60,585 nucleotides of DNA from positions 1 to 60,585 of the forward strand of contig JAMLGJ010000022.1 of NCBI GenBank assembly GCA_023958095.1. The letters run 5' to 3'. The notes below the pieces were generated by a model, which worked only from the letters and a program-made list of their open reading frames with translations, was not told where the DNA came from and did not search any database. How positions within the stretch are numbered: position 1 is the first letter of the stretch; every line of letters begins with the position of its first letter. Positions 52,158 to 60,585 of this stretch are shown piece after piece. The translations under genes were made by a program, and so were the position numbers. The DNA comes from Microthrixaceae bacterium (GTDB lineage Bacteria; Actinomycetota; Acidimicrobiia; Acidimicrobiales; Microtrichaceae).

Positions 52158-54680
52158 ATGCGCTCCAGAAGCGGCCGGCTGTTCGCAGCCGCTGCGATCA
52201 CCGCATCGGCGTTCGTGATCGCCAGTCCCGATCCTGCGGGCGCAGCCCCTGACGAGGGATCGGTGTCCGGCACCGTGCTCGACCAGGGGGGTCAACCCCT
52301 CGAGAACGTGTGCGTGTACCTCGACGGGTCGAACGAAGCCTCCACCGACGCCAACGGCGACTTCATGATCGGCGGCGTGCCGGTCGGTTTCCACCAGGTC
52401 CGCTACCACGACTGCAGAGCCGATCCGGAGTACCTGGACCAGTGGTACGAGGGGCATGCCGACCAGGGTTCTGCCGACCCGGTGGAGGTGTTGGACCAAC
52501 AGGACACCGCGCTGAACACGATCTCGATGGAACTCGGTGCCGGCATCACGGGCACCATCACCGACGACGGTGCAAGCCCGCTCGAGGACATCTGCGTGGA
52601 AGCCGGACTCGGCACCCCCGAGGACCATGTCGCCAGCACTCGCACCGCCGCCGACGGCACCTACGCGCTGGCTCCCCTCCCACCCGGGGACCTGTTCGTG
52701 TACTTCCACGACTGCACAGGACCGGCCAGCTACATCGGCGAGTGGTACGACGGGCAACCCAACAGCGACACGGCCACCGCGATCCCGCTCGCCGCGGGTG
52801 AGAAGGCTCCTGGCACGGACGCTGCGCTCTCCGCGGGCACGACGATCAGTGGCACCGTGAGCGATTCCGGTGGCAGTCCGCTGGCCGACATCGAGGTCAG
52901 CGTCGACGACGGTGTATCGAACTGGGATTGGACGACCACGGACGACTCCGGCAACTACACCTCCTCACCGCTGCCCGCGGGGGAGTACCGCATCCACTTC
53001 AGGCCCCGGAGCGCCCACGCCTCGGAGTTCTGGAACGACCAACCGTCGTGGGACGCCGCTGACACGGTCACCCTCGACGGCAGCGGACCCATCACCGGGA
53101 TCGACGCCCAACTGGCAGCGGCTGCACGAATAGCGGGCACCGTCACGGACCCCGGGGGGAACCCGATCGAGAACGCCTGTGTGAGTGCCGGGATCGGCGA
53201 CGACTCCGACTACGTGGAGGGTGACCGGACGGACTCGGCGGGCAACTACCTGCTCGACCACCTCCCGGCCGGCAACTACCGCGTCCACTTCGACGACTGT
53301 GGTGAGTCGGGTCCGTTCCTGGAGCAGTTCTGGGACTCCGCGGGTGACTTCGACGATGCAGAGTCCATCGAACTGGCGGCCGGCGAGACCCGCACCGGCA
53401 TCGACGCCGAGTTGGCGAGGGCCTCCAGCATCGCCGGGCGCGTCACCGACGGGAGTGGCCAGCCACTGGAGGACGTGTGCGTCCAGGCGACGACCAGCTC
53501 CTCCGTGGGCGGCATGGAGCGTACGGACTCCGACGGCACCTACCGGATCGACATGGCCACCGGAGGCTCCTACAGGGTGCAGTTCGCCGACTGCGGGGAC
53601 GACGACGACGGCAGCGGCGGCGGCAGCAGCGGCGGCACCTACCTCGCCGAGTGGTACGGCGGTGGGATCGAGCCGGCGGGGGCGACGCCGGTGACCGTGC
53701 CCACCCACGGGCTCGTGGAGGGCATCGATGCCGCTCTCGAACCCGCCGGAGGTACGGGCCGCGTCAGCGGCCGCGTGACCAACGTGCGCAGCGAGGGCCT
53801 GCAGGCCTGCATCGCCCTGTACATGCCCACCGAGGCGGTGCGGTTCGCCCCGACCGACGCCGACGGCCGCTTCGAGTTCGAGGGTGTTCCCTCGGGCACA
53901 TGGACCATCGGGTTCCTCGGTTGTGGCGACGACGACGTGGTACCGGTCGTCCCCGACGCGGGCAGCACCGGGGTGTTCTTCCCCGCAACCTGGTTCGGGG
54001 GAGCCCCGCTCGCGGTGCAGGGAAGCGGAGCACCGGACCCGATTGCCCAGGGCGCGACCCTGGTCACGGTGCATCCGGGCGACGACCTGGTGGCCGACAT
54101 GTGCTTCGGGTGCGAGGCCGTGAAGGTGGACCCTCCCGAGGTGGGTGGCGACCACATCGTGGTGACCTTCGACTCGACCGGGCTGTCCGATCCCGACTCG
54201 CAGATGAGCGGCGTGCAGGGGACCCTCGACTACAACGTGGCCTGCAGTTCCAGCACCGGGAAGCCGACCTCGGCCACCGAGCAGGGGCCCAGCAACGTCG
54301 CGGCGTTCCAGGTCAGGGTGTACGGGTTCACCCCGGGTGCCCCCTATGTGTGTGCCGCCAGGATCCTGAGCAACGGTGTCGAGGTGGCCAACGCCCGCAC
54401 CTTCGAGGTGACGGTGGGCGAGACGGACGACGAGCAGGCGGTCCCGGCCACGACCCCCGGGGCCCCGGATCCCGCCGCCACGGAACCGGCCGACGGGACG
54501 CAGCTGGTCGGCCCCTACCCGGTCGGCTCCGGAACGACCCCGCAGTCCCTGGCCTTCACGGGAGGCACCCTCACCTTCGTGGTCGGCCTGGCGCTGCTGC
54601 TCATCGCCGCCGGGGCGATGGTGGTCGTGGTGACGATGCGCGCAGCGCGCGCTCAGCCGCGACGGCGGGCGACCTCGTAG
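52158..54680 (+). CDS. Repeat-built LAFTG-anchored surface protein
   Basis: An 840-residue exported protein. The signal peptide ends near PAGAAPDEG (residue ~30). It continues with six carboxypeptidase-regulatory-like (CNA-B-like) modules of about 85 residues, each opening with a line such as SGTVLDQGGQPLENVCVYL, ITGTITDDGASPLEDICVEA or AGRVTDGSGQPLEDVCVQA and ending in V-x-F-x-D-C. Paired Cys in most modules suggest disulfides. A fibronectin-like part and a Pro/Thr stretch lead to SLAFTGG, a helix and RAQPRRRATS, a class E sortase signal. Upstream 52081-52157 is locally AT-rich. The final 28 bases overlap rlmB. Confidence 0.8.
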   Translation: MRSRSGRLFAAAAITASAFVIASPDPAGAAPDEGSVSGTVLDQGGQPLENVCVYLDGSNEASTDANGDFMIGGVPVGFHQVRYHDCRADPEYLDQWYEGHADQGSADPVEVLDQQDTALNTISMELGAGITGTITDDGASPLEDICVEAGLGTPEDHVASTRTAADGTYALAPLPPGDLFVYFHDCTGPASYIGEWYDGQPNSDTATAIPLAAGEKAPGTDAALSAGTTISGTVSDSGGSPLADIEVSVDDGVSNWDWTTTDDSGNYTSSPLPAGEYRIHFRPRSAHASEFWNDQPSWDAADTVTLDGSGPITGIDAQLAAAARIAGTVTDPGGNPIENACVSAGIGDDSDYVEGDRTDSAGNYLLDHLPAGNYRVHFDDCGESGPFLEQFWDSAGDFDDAESIELAAGETRTGIDAELARASSIAGRVTDGSGQPLEDVCVQATTSSSVGGMERTDSDGTYRIDMATGGSYRVQFADCGDDDDGSGGGSSGGTYLAEWYGGGIEPAGATPVTVPTHGLVEGIDAALEPAGGTGRVSGRVTNVRSEGLQACIALYMPTEAVRFAPTDADGRFEFEGVPSGTWTIGFLGCGDDDVVPVVPDAGSTGVFFPATWFGGAPLAVQGSGAPDPIAQGATLVTVHPGDDLVADMCFGCEAVKVDPPEVGGDHIVVTFDSTGLSDPDSQMSGVQGTLDYNVACSSSTGKPTSATEQGPSNVAAFQVRVYGFTPGAPYVCAARILSNGVEVANARTFEVTVGETDDEQAVPATTPGAPDPAATEPADGTQLVGPYPVGSGTTPQSLAFTGGTLTFVVGLALLLIAAGAMVVVVTMRAARAQPRRRATS

Positions 54681-55513
54681 CAGGCGATCGCACCCGCCGC
54701 AGCCACGTTCAGGGAGGCGAGGTGCCCGTGGAGAGGGATCGAGGCGACCAGGTCGCAGCGCTGGGCGACCAGCCTCGACAGGCCGCGGCCCTCGGCCCCG
54801 AGCACCAGGCACACGGACTCCGAGGCGAGTTCCAGGTCGTGCACCTCCACCTGCCCACCGGCGTCCAGACCGACCGTCCACACGCCTGCAGCACGCATCT
54901 CCTCCAGCGCGGCCGGCAGACCGGCCACCTGGGACACCGCCAGGTGTTCCACCGCGCCCGCGGCTGCCTTGGTCACCGCGGGGCTGATCCGCGCGGAGCG
55001 GTGCCGGGGCAGCACCGCCCCGGTGGCACCGGCGCACTCCGCCGTGCGCAGGAGCGTGCCCAGGTTGCCCGGGTCGGTCACACCGTCCAGGGCCACCAGG
55101 AAGGGGCGACCGGCCGGACCCTCCCGGCAGAGCTCGTCCAACGGGGTGGCGGGCAGCCGGTCGGAGATGGCCACGACCCCCTGTGGAGCGTCGGTGCGGG
55201 CGATGTGGTCGAGCTTCGTGCGGGGAACCTCGCGCACCGGCACGCGCAGCTCTGCGGCCAGACCGAGGATGTCCTCGATGATGCCGCTGCGCTCGGAGTC
55301 GGTGCTGAGGTGCACCTCACGGACGCGCCGGCGGCCGGCCAGGAGCAGTTCCCGTACCGCCTGGCGCCCCTCCACCTGGGTGCCGTCGAGACCATCGGAG
55401 CGCCTGCTCCCCGAGCGGTTGTCCCTGGAGCGGTTGTCCCTGGAGTGCCTTCCCCCTGAGCGATTGCCCCCGGAGCGGTTGCCGGAACGCCGCTTCCTGT
55501 TGGCGGCGGCCAT
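54653..55513 (-). CDS. rlmB: 23S rRNA 2'-O-methyltransferase, TrmH/SpoU family
   Basis: A 286-residue SPOUT methyltransferase. A basic, repeat-rich tail (residues 1-40, with NRSGGNRSGG and RDNRSRDNRSG) precedes the SpoU substrate-binding domain (VEGRQAVRELLLAGRRRVREVHL) and the knot with its three motifs: LDGVTDPGNLGTLLRTAECAG, LVLGAEGRGLSR and IPLHGHLASLNVAAAGAIACYE. It methylates a guanosine ribose in 23S rRNA (G2251 in E. coli numbering). Its ATG shares the A of the ispDF stop (TGATG). The tail's coding part contains 15-bp repeats (CTGGAGCGGTTGTCC). Confidence 0.92.
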   Translation of the reverse strand: MAAANRKRRSGNRSGGNRSGGRHSRDNRSRDNRSGSRRSDGLDGTQVEGRQAVRELLLAGRRRVREVHLSTDSERSGIIEDILGLAAELRVPVREVPRTKLDHIARTDAPQGVVAISDRLPATPLDELCREGPAGRPFLVALDGVTDPGNLGTLLRTAECAGATGAVLPRHRSARISPAVTKAAAGAVEHLAVSQVAGLPAALEEMRAAGVWTVGLDAGGQVEVHDLELASESVCLVLGAEGRGLSRLVAQRCDLVASIPLHGHLASLNVAAAGAIACYEVARRRG

Positions 55514-56664
55514 CAGCGCCGCCCCGCAGCGGACACCAGCAGGGCGGTGGCGGTCGCAGCGATGCCATCGCCCCTGCCCAGGTCGCCCATGCCCTCCGCC
55601 CGGCGACCCTTGACCGTCACCGGTGCTCCGACGGCGGCCGACAGCCTCGACTGCATCTGCTCGCGGGCGGGAGCCAGCTTCGGGTGCTCGGCGATGACGG
55701 AGCAGTCCACGTTCGCGACCTCCCATCCGCCTGCGGTGACCTCACCCGAGACCGCTCGGAGCAACTCGATGCTGTCGGCGTTCGCGAACCGGTCGTCGTC
55801 GTCGGGGAAGTGCGATCCGAGGTCGCCCAACCCGGCGGCCCCCAGGAGTGCCTCGGCCACGGCGTGTGCCACCACGTCCGCATCGGAGTGCCCGATCAGT
55901 CCGGCCCGCCCCTCGAAGGTCACCCCGCCGAGCACGAGCGGACGGCCCGGATCCTCGGAGAAGCGGTGGATGTCGAATCCGTTGCCGACCCGCAGGCGTG
56001 TTTCGTGTTCCACTCGTCGCTCCTCGGTGGTGTGCAGCGCCCGCGCGAACTCGAGGTCCACCGGTTCGGTCACCTTCAGGTTCGAAGGGTCGCCCTCGAC
56101 CATGGTCACCGGGGTGCCGCCCGCAGCGACCAGGGCTGCGTCATCGGTCGCCTCGGCCCCGGTGGCCACAGCCGCGCGCAGCGTCGCAGCGGCAAACCCC
56201 TGTGGGGTCTGTACCGCTCGCAGGGACTCCCGGTCGACCACCTGTGAATCGGTGCCCCGGATCGTGTCGCGCACCGGCACCACGGGCACCACGGCTTCCG
56301 CCCCGCCACGCACGGCCTCCACCACACGACCGAACAGTGCCGGTGGGGCGAGGGGCCGGGCCCCGTCGTGCACGAGGATCACCTCGGCACCGTCGGGAAC
56401 CGCCTCGATGCCGAGCCTGGCGGACTCCGAGCGCGATGCTCCTCCGGCGACGACCGTGTCCGCGCCCGGAACGACTCCATCGGGCGAGCCGATGAAGCGC
56501 TCGGGGAGCACCACCACCACACCCTCGCAGCAACCCGCTGCCGTGGCCACGGCACGGTCGATGACACGCATGCCCGCGAGGTCCTCGAACTGCTTGGGGG
56601 AACCGAAGCGGCGTCCGGCGCCACCCGCGACCACGACGCACCAGACCCCGTCCCGGGTGCTCAT
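55513..56664 (-). CDS. ispDF: Bifunctional IspD/IspF isoprenoid enzyme
   Basis: A 383-residue fusion of two MEP-pathway enzymes. Residues 1-225 are the cytidylyltransferase IspD (VVVAGGAGRRFGSPKQF, VLVHDGARPL-type site and VRAVQTPQGF-like segment). Residues ~228-383 are the cyclase IspF: GNGFDIHRF with Asp and His zinc ligands, IGHSDADVVAHAVAEALLGA, and the terminal MGDLGRGDGIAATATALL. Fused IspDF is common in several bacterial phyla and lets both steps share a transcript. Overlaps rlmB by one base. Confidence 0.95.
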   Translation of the reverse strand: MSTRDGVWCVVVAGGAGRRFGSPKQFEDLAGMRVIDRAVATAAGCCEGVVVVLPERFIGSPDGVVPGADTVVAGGASRSESARLGIEAVPDGAEVILVHDGARPLAPPALFGRVVEAVRGGAEAVVPVVPVRDTIRGTDSQVVDRESLRAVQTPQGFAAATLRAAVATGAEATDDAALVAAGGTPVTMVEGDPSNLKVTEPVDLEFARALHTTEERRVEHETRLRVGNGFDIHRFSEDPGRPLVLGGVTFEGRAGLIGHSDADVVAHAVAEALLGAAGLGDLGSHFPDDDDRFANADSIELLRAVSGEVTAGGWEVANVDCSVIAEHPKLAPAREQMQSRLSAAVGAPVTVKGRRAEGMGDLGRGDGIAATATALLVSAAGRR

Positions 56665-56722
56665 CGCTTCGTCACAGCGCTGCCGAGGACCACGCTGCGA
56701 AACCCTATCGGAGCGGTTCTCC

Positions 56723-56728
56723 TACACT
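56723..56728 (+). promoter_or_regulatory. -10 element of the leaderless Crp-family gene
   Basis: TACACT ends six bases before the ATG at 56735. The same hexamer and spacing is found in front of disA. Confidence 0.6.
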
Positions 56729-56734
56729 TGGCCC

Positions 56735-57403
56735 ATGGCCGCCCCCGATCCAGCCGAGTTGCTGCGCGACGTCGAGCTGTTCGAACTGTTCGGTGACGAG
56801 GACCACGCCCGGGTGCGGGATGCCGCCGAGGTCCTGAAGCTGGACCGCAGCGACGTCATCTTCGAGGAGGGCGCCGAAGCCGACGCCTGTTTCGTCATGC
56901 TGCAGGGTCGGGTGGCCATCTCGAACAAGAGCATCGACGGCCGCGAGTCGATGGTCGCGATCATGGGGACCGGCGACCTCTTCGGGGAGATGAGCCTGTT
57001 CGACGACGGTGGGCGCTCCGCGGAGGCACGCGCGCTGGAGTCGTGTGAGGCACTCCGCGTGCCCTACTCGGTGCTCCGCCAGATCTGGGAGGACCGTCCC
57101 GAGCTCCTGTGGTCGGTGGTACGGATGCTCTCACGACGCATCAGGACCACCGACGAGGCGCTCGCGGATTCGTTCTTCCTCGACGTCACCGGCCGGACCG
57201 CGAAGCACCTGCTGGACCTCGCCGGTGAGGACGACGTGTTCGAGATCCCGATCACCCAGGAAGAACTGGCGGGACTCGTCGGCGCCTCGCGCGAGCGGGT
57301 GAACAAGGCGATCGCAAGCTTCCTCAAGCTCGGCTGGGTGGAACAGGACGGACCCCGCTACCGAATCCTCAAGCGCCGCGAGCTGGAGATCCGCTCGCAC
57401 TGA
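56735..57403 (+). CDS. Crp/Fnr-family transcriptional regulator
   Basis: A 222-residue regulator. The cyclic-nucleotide fold spans residues ~15-130 (LFELFGDEDHARVRDAAEVLK, the phosphate cassette FGEMSLFDDGGRSAEARA with Glu and Arg). The winged helix is ITQEELAGLVGASRERVNKAIASFLKLGWVEQDG. No Cys cluster is present, so it is Crp- rather than Fnr-like. It closely resembles the actinobacterial GlxR/Crp group that senses cAMP. The cyclase at 35521 may supply the signal. The stop lies in a 13/14-bp tandem duplication. Confidence 0.93.
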   Translation: MAAPDPAELLRDVELFELFGDEDHARVRDAAEVLKLDRSDVIFEEGAEADACFVMLQGRVAISNKSIDGRESMVAIMGTGDLFGEMSLFDDGGRSAEARALESCEALRVPYSVLRQIWEDRPELLWSVVRMLSRRIRTTDEALADSFFLDVTGRTAKHLLDLAGEDDVFEIPITQEELAGLVGASRERVNKAIASFLKLGWVEQDGPRYRILKRRELEIRSH

Positions 57404-57423
57404 CACCGGGCACTGACACCCGG
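57397..57423 (+). repeat. 13/14-bp tandem duplication spanning the Crp stop
   Basis: GCACTGACACCGG (57397-57409) is followed by GCACTGACACCCGG (57410-57423). The first copy contains the TGA stop of the Crp gene and the second a further TGA. Confidence 0.7.
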
Positions 57424-57439
57424 GTGCGCGTTCACCCGG
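57420..57439. terminator. Candidate hairpin between Crp and DLH genes
   Basis: CCGGGTG-CGCGTT-CACCCGG is a 7-bp stem with a 6-base loop in the convergent gap, overlapping the DLH stop. No T-tract follows, so the function is only inferred. Confidence 0.35.
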
Positions 57440-58100
57440 CGAGGAACGCGAGCACGCGCCTCCAGGCATCCTCCGCATCCTCGCGGCGGTGCGCCGGCCG
57501 GCTCGGGTCGTGCACGAAGCCGTGCCCTGCACCCTCGTAGCGAACCACCTCCACTCCTGCGCGCTCGAGTTCCGCGACGTCCCCGGGCGGGGTCCACTCG
57601 TCCTCGGTGCCCACCACCGCCATGACCTCGGTCGACCCCCGGCCGGCCAGGTGTTCCAGCGGTTGGCCCTGGCCGGGCCCCTCCCAGTCGGCCGGTACGC
57701 GGATCATGCCGTAGAACGAAGCGATCCGCCCGAAGCGCCCGGTCGAGGATGCCTTGAGTGCGTACATGCCACCCATGCAGAACCCCACCAGCCCGACCCT
57801 GTCACAACCTGTGGCACCGGCTGCAGCGACCGCGTCAGCGAGCAGGGATTCGTCGTCGAGGCCGCGCAGGGCACCGACCCGCCGGTCGAACCCATCGGGA
57901 TCGTCCGCCCCGGGCATCTCCACACCCGCGAAGGGGTCGAACGACGCGACCGACCAACCGGTGCGTTCGGCCAGGTCGTCGCACAGGTCGCTGAACAGGG
58001 GGCGCAGTCCCCAGATGTCAGGTATCACCACCAGCCCGCGTTCGGCTCCTTCACCGTGACCGACATGTGCGGGCGTACCGGAGGGGAGCCGAGTGTCCAC
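57432..58100 (-). CDS. Dienelactone hydrolase family protein
   Basis: A 222-residue alpha/beta hydrolase of the dienelactone hydrolase type. The nucleophile is Cys108 in VGLVGFCMGGMYAL, Asp167 lies in GTEDEWTPP and His193 in GAGHGFVHD, a complete Cys-Asp-His triad. The substrate could be a lactone or an ester; the DLH name does not prove a role in catechol breakdown. It follows disA by three bases, with a GTG start at 58100, so the two are cotranscribed. Confidence 0.88.
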   Translation of the reverse strand: MDTRLPSGTPAHVGHGEGAERGLVVIPDIWGLRPLFSDLCDDLAERTGWSVASFDPFAGVEMPGADDPDGFDRRVGALRGLDDESLLADAVAAAGATGCDRVGLVGFCMGGMYALKASSTGRFGRIASFYGMIRVPADWEGPGQGQPLEHLAGRGSTEVMAVVGTEDEWTPPGDVAELERAGVEVVRYEGAGHGFVHDPSRPAHRREDAEDAWRRVLAFLAG

Positions 58101-58103
58101 GGC

Positions 58104-59177
58104 TCAGCTGTAGCGGTCGAGGATCGAGGATTCCGCGATACGCGCCAGGGCATCCTTGACGGTGCGCGCCATGTGCTCGCTCACCCCGGGAATGGCGGAG
58201 AGCTCCTCCACCGTGCTGCGCGAGAGCTTCTCGAGGGTCCCACAGTGGCTCACCAGCTGCTCGGCCATCCCCTCGGGAAGACGCGGGATCCTCGCCAGCA
58301 TCCGGTGGCCCGCGGGCTGGATCGAGGAGTCCAGGTCGTCGGTGTGCCCAGCGAGGTGCAGGGCCTGGGCGACGGCCTCCTGGTCGAGCAGGTCCTCCAC
58401 ACCGATCTCCGAGAGGGTTTCGATCGCCTGTTCGAGATCCCAGGAGGCATCCGGCTGGAGGTAGTCCAGCACCACGAGACGACGTTCGTCCTCCACACCT
58501 GCCATCAGCTCGCGGAGCTGAAGGCCCACCAGCCTCCCGTCGGTGCCGAGCTCCACCAGGTACTGCTCGATCTCCTCGCTGATGCGGGCGACGAGCTCTG
58601 CTCGCTGCAGCAGGCTCACGACGTCCCGCAGCATCACCTGGTCCTCGACCTCGAGGGCCGTGAGGCTCGTGGACTCCTCGTCGAGGCGCGACTTGTAGCG
58701 CTCGAGTGTCTGGAGGGCCTGGTTGCAGCGGCTGAGGATCGAGGGGATGGGTTCCAGCTGGTAGCGGTCGTGGCTGGTGTAGACGGTCACCACGGCCATG
58801 TCCTCCGAAACGGAGATGCACGGCACCCCGATGCTGCGCGCCACGCGTTCCGCGGTGCGGTGCCGGGTACCGGTCTCCTCGGTGGGGACGTTGGGGTTGG
58901 GCACCAGGTGCACGTTCGCCCGGGCGATGTAGGTCGCATCCGGGGTCAACACGATGGCGCCGTCGGTCTTGGCCAGCTCCGAGAGTCGCTGGGGCGAGAA
59001 GGCGGCGTTCACGAGGAATCCGCCCGAGGAGATGTTGAGCACCTCCGGGCCGTCACCGATCACGATGAGTGCACCCATTCCTGCCTTGAGGATGCGGTCC
59101 AGCCCCTCGCGCAACGGCCTGCCAGGGGCCACCTGGCTCAGGGCACTCATCAGCTCGGCGCTACGGCGTTCGGCCAC
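58104..59177 (-). CDS. disA: DNA integrity scanning diadenylate cyclase DisA
   Basis: A 357-residue enzyme making cyclic di-AMP from ATP. The DAC domain has D72-GA (TDGAIV) and R105-H-R (GTRHRTAE), both catalytic. A helical spine follows (LEVEDQVMLRDVVSLLQRAELV), and a C-terminal helix-hairpin-helix DNA-binding part ends the protein (LSAIPGVSEHMARTVKDALARI). It senses unusual DNA structures such as branched intermediates. It is leaderless, with GTG start at 59177, and lies next to radA, the usual neighbour. Confidence 0.95.
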   Translation of the reverse strand: MAERRSAELMSALSQVAPGRPLREGLDRILKAGMGALIVIGDGPEVLNISSGGFLVNAAFSPQRLSELAKTDGAIVLTPDATYIARANVHLVPNPNVPTEETGTRHRTAERVARSIGVPCISVSEDMAVVTVYTSHDRYQLEPIPSILSRCNQALQTLERYKSRLDEESTSLTALEVEDQVMLRDVVSLLQRAELVARISEEIEQYLVELGTDGRLVGLQLRELMAGVEDERRLVVLDYLQPDASWDLEQAIETLSEIGVEDLLDQEAVAQALHLAGHTDDLDSSIQPAGHRMLARIPRLPEGMAEQLVSHCGTLEKLSRSTVEELSAIPGVSEHMARTVKDALARIAESSILDRYS

Positions 59178-59183
59178 GGCACA

Positions 59184-59189
59184 AGTGTA
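59184..59189 (-). promoter_or_regulatory. -10 element of leaderless disA
   Basis: TACACT on the minus strand ends six bases before the GTG at 59177, identical to the Crp gene promoter. Confidence 0.6.
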
Positions 59190-59223
59190 CGGGTTGGCTC
59201 CGCGTCGAACGGCCAGAAGCGTC

Positions 59224-60558
59224 TCAGGCGACGCCGGCGACGGTCAGCGCGGCATCGAGGGTGGGTACGGCGACTACCTCGATGTCGGGGTGGGCCTCGG
59301 CGGCGGATCTCGGCACGATGGCGGTCCTGAACCCGTGCCGTGCGGCCTCGTTGAGGCGCTGGCCCATGCGGGCGACGCTGCGGAGCTCCCCGCCGAGACC
59401 CACCTCTCCGAAGAGCACCAGGTCCTCCCGGGCCGCACGGTTGGTGACCGAGGAGGTCACCGCCGCACACGTGGCCAGGTCGACTCCCGGTTCGGTCACC
59501 CGTACCCCTCCCACCGCCATCGCGTACACGTCGGCACCGGAGGTCGACACCTCCACGCGGCGCGCCAGGACCGCCAGCAGCATGCTCAGGCGCCCGCCGT
59601 CGAGTCCCTGGGCCGAACGCCTGGGCTGTGGGAGCTGTGAGCGGGTCACGAGGGCCTGGACCTCGACCAGCAGCGGCCTGCGGCCCTCCAGTGCGGGAGC
59701 GACGACCGATCCCGGGACCCCGGCTCGGCGGTCGGCCAGGAACATGGCGGAGGGATCGGCCACCGATGTGAAGCCGGTCGCCGAGAGTGCGAGCAGCCCC
59801 ACCTCCTGGGTGGAACCGAACCGGTGCTTCGACGCGCGCAGGATGCGCAGCTCACCGTGGCGGTCACCCTCGAGGGTCAACACGGTGTCGACCACGTGTT
59901 CGAGCACCCGCGGCCCGGCCAGCGCCCCGTCCTTGGTGACGTGGCCGACGACCACCATCGTCGTGCCCAGCTGCTTCGCCGCGGCCACCAGGCGGTGTGC
60001 ACAGTCCCGCACCTGGCTCACGGACCCCGGCGGCGCCCCCGAGCCCTCATCGTGGAGCGTCTGGACCGAGTCCACCACGCACACCGCCGGCCGGACGGTG
60101 CAGAGGTGATCCAGGACGGCCGCGAGGGAGGTCTCCGCGAAGAGGGAGATCCGACTCTCGAGCGCGCCGAGTCGACGCGCCCTGCCCGCTACCTGCTCGG
60201 GTGACTCCTCACCCGTGACGTAGGTGCAGTCGAGTCCGCCACGCGCACACGAGGCCAGGTACTGCAGCACGAAGGTGGACTTGCCCACGCCGGGCTCACC
60301 ACCGAGGAGGGTGACGCTCCCCGGCACCAGGCCGCCGCCGAGCACCCGGTCCGCTTCGGGCAGCCCGGTCGGCACCACCACCGAGGCGTCGTCGGAGACC
60401 TCCAGGATCGACCTCGGCACGGTGGTCGTGGGCTCGGGGCCGCCCGGCCCGACCTCCCCCATGGTGTTCCACTCCCCGCATCCGTCGCAGCGTCCCGACC
60501 ACTTGGGGGCTTCGGCGCCGCACTCGCTGCAGCGGTGGAGGGTGCGGGTCCGGGCCAT
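59224..60558 (-). CDS. radA: DNA repair protein RadA
   Basis: A 444-residue RecA-like branch-migration ATPase. The N-terminal zinc finger has C10, C13, C24 and C27 (CSECGAEAPKWSGRCDGCGEW). Walker A is LGGEPGVGKSTF. The RadA motif, normally KNRFG, reads KHRFG here (SKHRFGSTQEVG). The Lon-like C-terminal domain ends in the GLGGELRSV, RLNEAARHGFRTAIVPR block. It works with RecA during recombination; a disA partner follows 46 bases downstream. Confidence 0.95.
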   Translation of the reverse strand: MARTRTLHRCSECGAEAPKWSGRCDGCGEWNTMGEVGPGGPEPTTTVPRSILEVSDDASVVVPTGLPEADRVLGGGLVPGSVTLLGGEPGVGKSTFVLQYLASCARGGLDCTYVTGEESPEQVAGRARRLGALESRISLFAETSLAAVLDHLCTVRPAVCVVDSVQTLHDEGSGAPPGSVSQVRDCAHRLVAAAKQLGTTMVVVGHVTKDGALAGPRVLEHVVDTVLTLEGDRHGELRILRASKHRFGSTQEVGLLALSATGFTSVADPSAMFLADRRAGVPGSVVAPALEGRRPLLVEVQALVTRSQLPQPRRSAQGLDGGRLSMLLAVLARRVEVSTSGADVYAMAVGGVRVTEPGVDLATCAAVTSSVTNRAAREDLVLFGEVGLGGELRSVARMGQRLNEAARHGFRTAIVPRSAAEAHPDIEVVAVPTLDAALTVAGVA

Positions 60559-60564
60559 GTGCGA

Positions 60565-60570
60565 ACGCTA
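60565..60570 (-). promoter_or_regulatory. -10 element of leaderless radA
   Basis: TAGCGT on the minus strand ends six bases before the ATG at 60558. It lies at the edge of the window. Confidence 0.6.
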
Positions 60571-60585
60571 GGTCCCGGCTGTGAC

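Overview
The window is high-GC actinobacterial DNA with many GTG starts, ATGA/GTGA gene overlaps and leaderless genes. An F420-type LLM oxidoreductase, dnaX-ybaB-recR, fused ispDF beside rlmB, disA-radA, crotonyl-CoA carboxylase/reductase and LAxTG-type surface anchors fit Actinomycetota, most likely class Acidimicrobiia. That placement is inference, because no rRNA or ribosomal protein gene lies here.

Layout. 1-4600 is accessory: a frameshifted peptide-type binding lipoprotein, a PD-(D/E)XK-like protein, an IS256-family element and a small secreted protein behind a strong palindrome. 4641-10127 is an envelope region: an unknown membrane protein, a 792-residue fusion (degenerate glycosyltransferase-like region, PilZ motifs, ER-type signal peptidase) and a translationally coupled LAFTG-anchored surface protein. 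10204-15761 holds an HNH protein, a TMEM175-type channel, a rhodanese lipoprotein, a sulfatase, an SCO6745-family protein and a DUF222-HNH protein. 15768-18939 is a sulfur operon (SQR, DsrC/TusE, DsrE, LLM oxidoreductase). 19084-25935 holds a P-loop kinase-like protein, a GH36/PLDc_N/SGNH operon, a beta-CASP RNase and a YibE/F-DUF952 fusion. 26078-29155 is a molybdate operon (HTH-TOBE regulator, modABC). 29103-34253 is a four-gene imelysin/di-heme/imelysin/HTTM operon behind a DtxR/IdeR-like box. 34347-40550 has two tRNA-Ser genes, tadA, an adenylate cyclase, the SRP RNA and dnaX-ybaB-recR. 40583-46840 has a thiolase, a MarR-ClC pair under a 17-bp-arm palindrome, an SDR, ccr, a NYN protein and methylmalonyl-CoA epimerase. 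46906-60558 has an OafA-type acyltransferase, a 2OG-oxygenase-like protein, a 5'-3' exonuclease, a PyrE-like enzyme, a repeat-built LAFTG surface protein, rlmB, ispDF, a Crp regulator, a DLH hydrolase, disA and radA.

How the genes work together. Thiolase, ccr and mce fit acetyl-CoA assimilation through the ethylmalonyl-CoA pathway. SQR, DsrC and DsrE fit sulfide oxidation or sulfane-sulfur handling. The imelysin operon fits iron handling under an iron-dependent repressor.

Two window-wide signals stand out. At least eleven genes carry a TANNNT hexamer ending exactly six bases before the start codon, which implies leaderless mRNAs and decides several starts. Short tandem duplications of 13-22 bp recur at gene ends, in three cases copying a stop codon. 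No gene-free stretch exceeds 300 bases; the longest gap (3837-4122) is filled mostly by the right end of the IS.
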